Of a DNA stretch of 64,000 nucleotides, positions 35,811 to 42,272 are shown piece after piece. The translations under genes and the position numbers were made by a program. The stretch is from Lachnospiraceae bacterium (GTDB taxonomy: Bacteria; Bacillota; Clostridia; Lachnospirales; Lachnospiraceae): positions 248,001 through 312,000 of the forward strand of contig JAETOL010000001.1 in NCBI GenBank assembly GCA_021771755.1, read 5' to 3'. The notes under the pieces were generated by a model. The model saw only the letters and a program-made list of their open reading frames with translations, had not been told where the DNA came from and searched no databases. Every line of letters starts with the position of its first letter. The stretch's first letter is position 1.

Positions 35811-37073
35811 TTATTCTACCGGGGCAGTAACACCCTCTACAAGATTGTCAAGCGCAGCCTGAATTCCAGCTTCATCATCTGCAGCAATCTTACCCTGTGC
35901 AATGTTTTCGCCAAATGTCTTTGACGGATCCCAGTATTTTCCGCCAACTCTCTGGATCACACCAAATTCGGACTGTTCGATTACCGCGCTGATAGCTGCG
36001 TTTGCCTTTACCGCATCACTCTCAACGGCAACTTTATTTGTAGGTCCGATCTGACGTGCTTCAAAACGTTCTATCTGTGCCTCTTCATTTGTAAGGAACT
36101 CCGCAAGAACTGCCGCCCATCCGATATTTTCAGAATAAGCATTTACGCCTACAAATTTATAGCCAAATGCAGAACCCATCTGAACCTGATCTTCTCCCAC
36201 GGTAAAAGTCGGAAGTTTTGCTGCTGCATATCCATCTCCAAACGCTTCCTGTGCTGCCTGTGCATCCCAGGTACCGGAAACTACTGCACAAAGACCGCCT
36301 GCCGCAATCTGGTTGGAAGTATCACCGTCTGCAATTGCCATAAATGAAGCATTTCCGGCAATGTCCAGCATAGACTGTACGACCTGTACGCCAGTGTATC
36401 CATCCGCACTTGTTCCATTCCAGTCCATAGAAGTAGTTCCGTCATCATTCAGATCTGTAGTGAAGCCTGCTCCATAAAAGAAACCTGCATTATACCATCC
36501 GGAAGCCAGGGTCATGCCAACCTGTTTGCCTGCCTTTTCTGCTGCTGCAAGAAGTGTATCCCAGGAACCAGCCTCTTCAGGAGAGATCACGGAAGAATCA
36601 TAAAACAGAAAATAACTATTGTCTCCGGCCATTGGAAAGGCATAAAGTTCTCCGTCAATAGTTGCCGCTTCCACAGAAGATTCGCTGTTTGCGTTCTTTA
36701 CATCCTCAATGGATTTCCCTGCCACTGCCTGAAAAGCTTCATCATACTCTGTAAGATCAGCCAGGGCTCCCGCCTTCTGCAGATCATAGATCTGATCACT
36801 GGCAAAAGCATATACATCAGCTGCTGCCTCAACATCTGTCAGAATCGTATCTTTTGCCGTAGATTCTGATTCTACACCAATCTCAATATTGAACTTCTGA
36901 TCCGGATATGTTTCTTCAAATTTTCCTACCAGTTCCTTGAGAAGATCCTGATCCTCTTCTGCTCCCCAGAGAGTCAGGTCAATTTCCTCCTCGGCAGCGT
37001 TTACACACATTGCCGGTGATACAGCCACTGCAGCCGCCAGGACAGATACCAATACTTTTTTACTGAATTTCAT
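35811..37073 (-). CDS. maltose-type extracellular sugar-binding protein
   Basis: 420-residue solute-binding protein. The signal peptide MKFSKKVLVSVLAAAVAV ends in an AxA-like site near CVNAAEEE. The mature protein starts EIDLTLWGAEEDQDLLKEL and has TGxxP-class features: ADVYAFASDQIYDL and GYKFVGVNAYSEN. The Cys at position 23 is in PAMC, which is not a good lipobox. AGGAGG precedes the ATG. It is first in the operon with malF, malG, traX-like and GH42 genes, behind a LacI-type operator. The ligand is probably a beta-galactoside oligomer. Confidence 0.92.
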   Translation of the reverse strand: MKFSKKVLVSVLAAAVAVSPAMCVNAAEEEIDLTLWGAEEDQDLLKELVGKFEETYPDQKFNIEIGVESESTAKDTILTDVEAAADVYAFASDQIYDLQKAGALADLTEYDEAFQAVAGKSIEDVKNANSESSVEAATIDGELYAFPMAGDNSYFLFYDSSVISPEEAGSWDTLLAAAEKAGKQVGMTLASGWYNAGFFYGAGFTTDLNDDGTTSMDWNGTSADGYTGVQVVQSMLDIAGNASFMAIADGDTSNQIAAGGLCAVVSGTWDAQAAQEAFGDGYAAAKLPTFTVGEDQVQMGSAFGYKFVGVNAYSENIGWAAVLAEFLTNEEAQIERFEARQIGPTNKVAVESDAVKANAAISAVIEQSEFGVIQRVGGKYWDPSKTFGENIAQGKIAADDEAGIQAALDNLVEGVTAPVE

Positions 37074-37108
37074 TTTGTGTTCCTCCTTTTTTTATGTACG
37101 GTTTTTTG

Positions 37109-37124
37109 CGCAACCGATTGTTCG
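37109..37124. promoter_or_regulatory. LacI-family operator 1
   Basis: Near-palindrome GCGCAACCGATTGTTC with the core CAACCGATTG at 37111-37120. It lies just downstream of the -10 of the binding-protein promoter, across the expected transcription start. A matching core is at 38378-38387. Confidence 0.7.
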
Positions 37125-37131
37125 TATTTTT

Positions 37132-37160
37132 AGTATATATTTATTTGTTTTTAATGTCAA
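37132..37160 (-). promoter_or_regulatory. sigma-A promoter of the beta-galactoside operon
   Basis: On the minus strand TTGACA (37160-37155), a 17-bp spacer and TATACT (37137-37132). Confidence 0.85.
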
Positions 37161-37174
37161 TTATTTATTTTCGC

Positions 37175-37221
37175 ACAAAATAAAAGGCTGTTTTTGTGCA
37201 TTTTCACAATTACCAGCCTTT
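37175..37221 (-). terminator. terminator after lacI-type gene
   Basis: An 8-bp outer stem (37183-37190 with 37214-37221) with an inner TTGTG/CACAA pairing. TTTTATTTTG follows on the minus strand, between the lacI-type gene and the promoter of the sugar operon. Confidence 0.65.
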
Positions 37222-37280
37222 TCTTGTTGCGCACGTTGCGCAGTTATTCTATGAAATTATAATAAATAGACAGGATTTGA

Positions 37281-38309
37281 TCAGAGTATCTGTGTGGATT
37301 CGCGAAGTATCACCTGATATCCCGGAACCTTCCCGTCTGTCTCCACTTTTTCTCCCAGTAATTCCAGAAGCTTTTCACAGGCCTTTTTTCCAAGCTCATT
37401 GGTGTCAAACCTGATGCTGGTCACAGAAGGAAGGCTGGTTTCCAGTGCATGATTGTCATAAAGACTGGCCACCTTGATATCCTGTGGGATACGAACTCCT
37501 TTTTCTCTCAGGCATCCCAGCACTTCTCCGCAGATCACATCATCCATACACACAATTCCATCTGCATTTTTTTCAAGTGCTTCATCCACCGCCCGAAAAG
37601 CATCCGCATATCCATTTACATTCATAATGGTCACTGCATCGTTTACAGATTTTCCCAGCTCCTTATACGCATCTGCAAATCCATTATACCGGCTTTCCGT
37701 CACAAGATATGTCTGGTCTCCGCCAATCAGTGCAAGCTTTTTCAGGCCTTTCATCAGCATCACCGAGGTCAGCTCCTTACTGGCTTTCCGGTTTTGATTA
37801 TCCACAGACGGAATATCCGGATTGGAGTTCGGTCCGATCACTACAAACGGAACCTTTTTTTCCTTCATGTATTTTTGTGCGGCAGAGCTTACAATAGCAC
37901 GGCTCAAAATCAAACCGTCCACCTTCCGGTTTGTGACAATACGCTGCAGCTGCGTCAGATCTTTACCGCTTACCATGCAAATCACAATATCATAATTATA
38001 CTTTGCCGCCATCTCGCAGATTCCCCTTAAACACTCCTGAAAAAAGGGAAAATCCATAGACCCACATTCCATCGGCATCAACATGCCCAGATTATAAGTT
38101 CTGCTTTTTGCAAGCCCTCGCGCAAGTGTATTCGGTCTGTAATCATGTGTGGCAATAAATTCCATGACTCTGTCTGTTGTTGCTTTACTAATTCTCCCTT
38201 TTCCGGAAATTGCTCTGGATACTGTGGTTTTGCTTACGCCTAGCTCCTTTGCAATATCTTCAATATTATAAATTTTTCCTGTTTCTTTTCTGGTTTGCTC
38301 TATTTCCAT
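37281..38309 (-). CDS. LacI-family transcriptional repressor
   Basis: 342-residue repressor. The N-terminal helix-turn-helix and hinge are IEDIAKELGVSKTTVSRAIS and RPNTLARGLAKSRTYNLG; a periplasmic-binding-like ligand domain covers about 70-340. It is transcribed toward the sugar operon but ends with its own terminator. The same 10-bp core (CAACCG[A/T]TTG) occurs at its own promoter and at that of the binding-protein gene, so I infer autoregulation and repression of the beta-galactoside operon. The ribosome site is AGGGGA before the ATG at 38309. Confidence 0.93.
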   Translation of the reverse strand: MEIEQTRKETGKIYNIEDIAKELGVSKTTVSRAISGKGRISKATTDRVMEFIATHDYRPNTLARGLAKSRTYNLGMLMPMECGSMDFPFFQECLRGICEMAAKYNYDIVICMVSGKDLTQLQRIVTNRKVDGLILSRAIVSSAAQKYMKEKKVPFVVIGPNSNPDIPSVDNQNRKASKELTSVMLMKGLKKLALIGGDQTYLVTESRYNGFADAYKELGKSVNDAVTIMNVNGYADAFRAVDEALEKNADGIVCMDDVICGEVLGCLREKGVRIPQDIKVASLYDNHALETSLPSVTSIRFDTNELGKKACEKLLELLGEKVETDGKVPGYQVILRESTQIL

Positions 38310-38377
38310 TGTAAATCCCCTGTTTATTACATTTTTTCATGATCCCGGTCTTTAAAACTTCCCCATTTTTCAGTATG

Positions 38378-38387
38378 CAACCGTTTG
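38378..38387. promoter_or_regulatory. LacI-family operator 2
   Basis: Core CAACCGTTTG, one base different from operator 1. On the minus strand it lies directly after the extended -10 TGATAGAAT (TAGAAT at 38396-38391) of the lacI-type gene. Confidence 0.68.
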
Positions 38388-38471
38388 TTTATTCTATCAG
38401 CATATCAAACTTCCGTGAAACTGACAAGACAGAATTCCATAATCTCCTGTTTGCAGCTTTTTTCAGATAAG

Positions 38472-38500
38472 TTGCACGCCTTCTTCTGAAATGATACAAT
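38472..38500 (+). promoter_or_regulatory. promoter of aldose epimerase gene
   Basis: TTGCAC (38472-38477), a 17-bp spacer and TACAAT (38495-38500), with an upstream TG giving an extended -10. Confidence 0.75.
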
Positions 38501-38545
38501 CAGATTACTATAGCAGACTATGATGTATCAGGGAGGAAATCAAAC

Positions 38546-39418
38546 ATGAACTATACCATTCAAAATCAGTATCTGACCATTGAAATTTCATCCAGAGGCG
38601 GAGAACTCCGTTCCGTCCGGGATGCTGAAGGAAACGAATATCTGTGGCAGGGAGATCCGGCCTCCTGGGAAGAAAGCGGTCCTAATCTTTTTCCTTATAT
38701 CGGGAGAACAACCAGACAGACCTACACCTATCAGGGAAAGGAATATCACATGCCCCTCCATGGCTTTCTCATCGGTTCTGAAATGGAACTGAAAACACAG
38801 ACTTCTGATTCTCTGTCTCTGTGCCTGAAAACCAGTGAAAAAACTCTGGAGATCTGGCCCTTCCATTTCTGTCTTACCATTACATGGAAACTGCAACACT
38901 CTGCCCTGTCCGTCACTTATCAGGTAGAAAATCAGGATGACAAAACCATGTATTTCGGAATCGGCGGACATCCGGGCTTCCGCCTTCCTCTGGAACCTTC
39001 CCTTTCCTTCAGCGATTATCGGATCGACTTTGGAAAAAATGCCGCTCCACGGCAGATTCTTCTTTCTGACGATTGTTTTGTTCTGGAAAAGGACGTTCCC
39101 CTGGAACTGAAGGAAGGAAGATACCTGCCCCTTTCCCATGAACTTTTTGCCAATGACGCTATTGTCATGAAAGACATGCCAAAAGAACTGACCATCGAAA
39201 GTCCCAACGGCAGTCGAAAAATTCACGCTGCATTTCCGGACATGGCGCATCTGGGCATCTGGAGCTGCGGCAATGCTCCTTTTGTATGCATCGAGCCCTG
39301 GAGTTCTCTGCCCTCCCGAAAAGATATCGTGGAGGATCTGGAAACCCAGCCGAATCTGATTTCTCTCGAGGCAGGCAAAACCTACACCAATACATGGAGT
39401 ATTTCTTTCTATAGATAA
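38546..39418 (+). CDS. aldose 1-epimerase family protein (LacX-like)
   Basis: 290-residue galactose mutarotase-like protein with a beta-sandwich fold. The opening LTIEISSRGGELRSVRDAEG matches LacX-like aldose epimerases, and the active-site His residues lie in MPLHGFLIG and GIGGHPGFRLPL. Sugar anomer interconversion in the cytoplasm is the likely role. It is divergent from the lacI-type gene and next to the beta-galactosidase operon, which fits handling of the beta-galactose released. GGGAGG lies nine bases before the ATG. Confidence 0.9.
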   Translation: MNYTIQNQYLTIEISSRGGELRSVRDAEGNEYLWQGDPASWEESGPNLFPYIGRTTRQTYTYQGKEYHMPLHGFLIGSEMELKTQTSDSLSLCLKTSEKTLEIWPFHFCLTITWKLQHSALSVTYQVENQDDKTMYFGIGGHPGFRLPLEPSLSFSDYRIDFGKNAAPRQILLSDDCFVLEKDVPLELKEGRYLPLSHELFANDAIVMKDMPKELTIESPNGSRKIHAAFPDMAHLGIWSCGNAPFVCIEPWSSLPSRKDIVEDLETQPNLISLEAGKTYTNTWSISFYR

Positions 39419-39426
39419 ACCGAAAA

Positions 39427-39451
39427 TGCCGGGATGATTTTTATCCCGGTA
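39427..39451 (+). terminator. possible terminator after aldose epimerase gene
   Basis: A 9-bp stem (39427-39435 with 39443-39451) just past the stop, but with only a weak T-rich stretch after it. Confidence 0.45.
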
Positions 39452-39501
39452 TTCGTATCTCTTCTGCCTTTGTTGGTTACACTACCAGTCACACTGATCT
39501 T

Positions 39502-39531
39502 TTGACAATAACCTGCTGTTGTCTTTATACA
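39502..39531 (+). promoter_or_regulatory. promoter of ktrB
   Basis: TTGACA (39502-39507), an 18-bp spacer and TATACA (39526-39531). The 100-base leader holds a phased repeat. Confidence 0.65.
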
Positions 39532-39535
39532 ATCT

Positions 39536-39592
39536 TAATACGGTCATATTCTTACTAATACATAATTAATACAGATTAATATATGATTAAGA
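39536..39592. repeat. helically phased TAATA direct repeats before ktrB
   Basis: TAATA occurs at 39536, 39556, 39567 and 39577 and TAAG at 39588, with steps of 20, 11, 10 and 11 bases. Such 10-11-bp phased direct repeats are typical of OmpR/KdpE/PhoB-family operators. A KdpE-like protein is encoded downstream. Confidence 0.5.
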
Positions 39593-39630
39593 CAACATAA
39601 AGATGAAATAAAGGGAGGCAAAAGCCCGCT

Positions 39631-40971
39631 ATGAAAAATGCAACGAAAAAAAACCATCGACATTTCACCTCTTTTCAGGTGATTATCCTTGGATTCTTTT
39701 CTGTGATCCTGCTCGGAAGCCTGCTTCTGATGCTGCCCTTCTCTACCAGGGACGGTCAGGGAGCATCCTTTGCCGATGGACTTTTTACAGCAACTTCGGC
39801 AGTCTGTGTAACCGGACTGATCGTACGTGATACAGCTACCTACTGGTCTGAATTCGGACAGGCCATCATTCTGACTCTGATCCAGATCGGCGGCATGGGT
39901 GTAGTAACCATTGCAGTCGCTATTGCAGTCGCTTCCGGCCGAAAAATAGGTCTGATGCAGAGAAGTACCATGCAGGAAGCCATTTCTGCCCATCAGGTTG
40001 GCGGTATTGTCCGTTTGACAAAATTCATTCTGAAAACAAGTATTTCCATCGAACTGTTGGGCGCCTTGCTTCTGGCTCCTGTATTCTGTAAAGATTTTGG
40101 TATTTTTAAAGGCTTATGGTATTCTGTCTTTCATTCCATCTCAGCCTTCTGCAACGCCGGATTTGATCTGATAGGAGTCAGAGAACCATTTTCTTCTCTT
40201 ACCAGCTATGCATCGAATCCAATCGTAAACTTTACGATAATGGCTTTGATCATTACCGGAGGACTTGGATTTGTAACCTGGGCTGATATCAAGAAAAATA
40301 AATTCCATTTCCGGAAATATAATATGCAGAGTAAAGTAATTCTTACTGTAACTGCAGGACTTCTTATTTTTCCTGCCATATATTTCTTTTTCTGTGAGTT
40401 TTCCAATCTTCCCATTGGAGAAAGGATCCTTTCATCCTTATTCCAGTCGGTTACTCCCAGAACTGCCGGTTTTAATACGGTTGATCTGACACTTTTAACG
40501 GAAACAGGACTTATGATTATGATCATCCTGATGCTTATCGGCGGATCTCCCGGGTCCACAGCCGGCGGTATGAAAACAACCACAGTAGCAGTTCTTTTTT
40601 CTTCTGCCCTGGCAGTATTCCGCAAACAGGATTCTGCGCATTTTTTCAGCAGAAGAATTCCGGACAATGCAGTAAAAAACGCAGCAACTATTCTAATGAT
40701 GTACCTCACACTTTTCCTTGGCGGAGGAATGGTAATCAGCTATATCGAAGAGGTTTCTCTTATGTCCGCACTGTTTGAAACCAGTTCTGCCATTGGTACC
40801 GTAGGTCTTTCGTTAGGACTTACTCCTTCTCTGGGCATGGTTTCAAAATCAATCTTGATTTTACTGATGTTTTTTGGACGTGTAGGAGGCCTTACTCTTA
40901 TTTTTGCAGCACTTTCAGAACGTAATAACTTTGGATCCAGATATCCTCAGGAAAAAATCACAGTTGGATAA
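39631..40971 (+). CDS. ktrB: potassium uptake channel subunit KtrB/TrkH
   Basis: 446-residue integral membrane subunit of a Ktr potassium uptake system. The four pore-loop repeats are visible, each with the selectivity Gly: SAVCVTGL (about 51), SAFCNAGF (about 171), TPRTAGF (about 276) and SAIGTVGL (about 386). The membrane gate loop GGSPGSTAGGMKTTT is conserved. GGGAGG lies 12 bases before the ATG. It is followed by ktrA after 22 bases and then kdpD/kdpE-like genes, so potassium sensing and uptake are clustered. Confidence 0.95.
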   Translation: MKNATKKNHRHFTSFQVIILGFFSVILLGSLLLMLPFSTRDGQGASFADGLFTATSAVCVTGLIVRDTATYWSEFGQAIILTLIQIGGMGVVTIAVAIAVASGRKIGLMQRSTMQEAISAHQVGGIVRLTKFILKTSISIELLGALLLAPVFCKDFGIFKGLWYSVFHSISAFCNAGFDLIGVREPFSSLTSYASNPIVNFTIMALIITGGLGFVTWADIKKNKFHFRKYNMQSKVILTVTAGLLIFPAIYFFFCEFSNLPIGERILSSLFQSVTPRTAGFNTVDLTLLTETGLMIMIILMLIGGSPGSTAGGMKTTTVAVLFSSALAVFRKQDSAHFFSRRIPDNAVKNAATILMMYLTLFLGGGMVISYIEEVSLMSALFETSSAIGTVGLSLGLTPSLGMVSKSILILLMFFGRVGGLTLIFAALSERNNFGSRYPQEKITVG

Positions 40972-40993
40972 AAGGAAAGGATGAAATAATATT

Positions 40994-41644
40994 ATGATGA
41001 AATCAATTTTATTAATTGGTCTTGGAAGATTTGGGCGACACATTGCCATGAAGCTGGATGAACTGAACCACGAGGTCATGGCTGTAGATAAAAATGAAAG
41101 CAGAGTGAACGCAGCACTTCCCTATGTTACCAATGCTCAAATCGGAGATGCTACAAACGAAGGCTTTATGGAATCTCTGGGCATCAGCAATTTTGACGTA
41201 TGCATTGTTGCCATTGGAGATAATTTTCAGAGTTCTCTGGAGGCAACCTCCCTTCTCAGCGATTTGGGTGCAAAACTGGTTGTTTCTCGTGCAGCAAGAG
41301 ATGTTCATGCCAAATTTCTTTTGAGAAACGGTGCCAATGAAGTAATCTATCCGGAAAAACAGATCGCGCAATGGGCAGCTATCCGTTACAGCGCTGATCA
41401 TATTCTTGACTACATTGAACTTGATGAGGAACATGCTATCTTTGAAATTTCCATCCCAGACAACTGGATTGGAAAAACAGTCGGACAATTGGATATACGC
41501 AATAAGCACAACATCAATATCATGGGATTTAAATATCATGGAAATATGGATCTGAATATCCGGTCAGATACACCTGTTCCGGCTGACCATACTATGCTTG
41601 TTCTTGGAAACACAAAAGATATCCAAAAATGTTTCCATATTTAA
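40994..41644 (+). CDS. ktrA: potassium uptake regulatory subunit KtrA (TrkA family)
   Basis: 216-residue cytoplasmic regulator that forms an octameric ring on KtrB. The RCK_N domain has the nucleotide motif GLGRFG (residues 9-14) and the acidic residue at the end of strand 2 (AVDKNE). The RCK_C domain (about 136-216) follows. AAAGGA precedes two adjacent ATGs, and either could start. It is cotranscribed with ktrB. Confidence 0.95.
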   Translation: MMKSILLIGLGRFGRHIAMKLDELNHEVMAVDKNESRVNAALPYVTNAQIGDATNEGFMESLGISNFDVCIVAIGDNFQSSLEATSLLSDLGAKLVVSRAARDVHAKFLLRNGANEVIYPEKQIAQWAAIRYSADHILDYIELDEEHAIFEISIPDNWIGKTVGQLDIRNKHNINIMGFKYHGNMDLNIRSDTPVPADHTMLVLGNTKDIQKCFHI

Positions 41645-41680
41645 GAAAAACGGAAATTTTTAGTAAAGAGGTGATTTTAT

Positions 41681-42175
41681 ATGAAGGAACTGATCCTGTT
41701 CTGTGCTGTTGCTACGGTCTTTGTACTGTGCGGGTTTATACTGAAAAAAATGGGAACATTTTTTGAAAGTGATAAAAATGCTCCCCCGAAAAAGCCTGAA
41801 AAACCTGTCCTGTCCATTGCCTTTGAGCATACTGAAGAAGTTTCCTTTTTAAATGAACTTCTGGAGCATTTTTCCCAGCGATCACCTTCCTGTGAACTCA
41901 ATCTCTTTTACGGATCCCCCGGTGAGATACGTCGTCAGATAAAAAACGGAAAGATTGATCTCGGATTCATTCGTAAGGATCCTGCTCTGGAGCCTGATGA
42001 ATCTTTCCATTCTTTTCATTTTGTCCTTGACGAAAATGTAGTGGCCTGCGAACCTGTCGGGCTTCCTGTCATACCTTTATGCCACAAAAATTTCTTTATG
42101 AATGCCATATGGAAGAAAAACAGTACAAACCCTCAGGTTTCCCTTTTTATCAATCAGTTGAAATCCGAATATTAA
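41681..42175 (+). CDS. membrane-anchored LysR-effector-like small protein
   Basis: 164 residues: one N-terminal membrane helix (about 3-22), a short acidic/Pro spacer, then a segment resembling the first half of a LysR-type substrate-binding domain (LSIAFEHTEEVSFLNELLEH near 44, YGSPGEIRRQIKNGKIDLGF near 79). It ends LFINQLKSEY, like the last helix of such domains. The central lobe (about 80-100 residues) and any helix-turn-helix are missing. AGAGGTG precedes the ATG. It lies between ktrA and kdpD. Function unknown; I infer a small ligand- or protein-binding accessory of the potassium module. Confidence 0.55.
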   Translation: MKELILFCAVATVFVLCGFILKKMGTFFESDKNAPPKKPEKPVLSIAFEHTEEVSFLNELLEHFSQRSPSCELNLFYGSPGEIRRQIKNGKIDLGFIRKDPALEPDESFHSFHFVLDENVVACEPVGLPVIPLCHKNFFMNAIWKKNSTNPQVSLFINQLKSEY

Positions 42176-42234
42176 TATTACAGGAATCCTTCAATTTAAC
42201 TGTGGATTTTGATGCGGGTTTCTGCAAAATACGA

Positions 42235-42240
42235 TATAAT
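42235..42240 (+). promoter_or_regulatory. possible -10 of a kdpDE promoter
   Basis: Consensus TATAAT 33 bases before the kdpD start, but no convincing -35 at 16-18 bases. Confidence 0.4.
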
Positions 42241-42272
42241 AAAGTTTACGCCGCATCAAAAGGAGGGATTAC

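Noticed and set aside
37221..37242. Direct repeat GTTGCGCA-C-GTTGCGCA as a third operator
   Set aside because: It resembles the outer half of operator 1 but lacks the CAACCG core and lies away from a promoter, near the end of the repressor gene.
39536..39592. CRISPR-like or microsatellite repeat
   Set aside because: Units are five bases with 10-11-base phasing and variable flanks, so an operator is more likely than an array.
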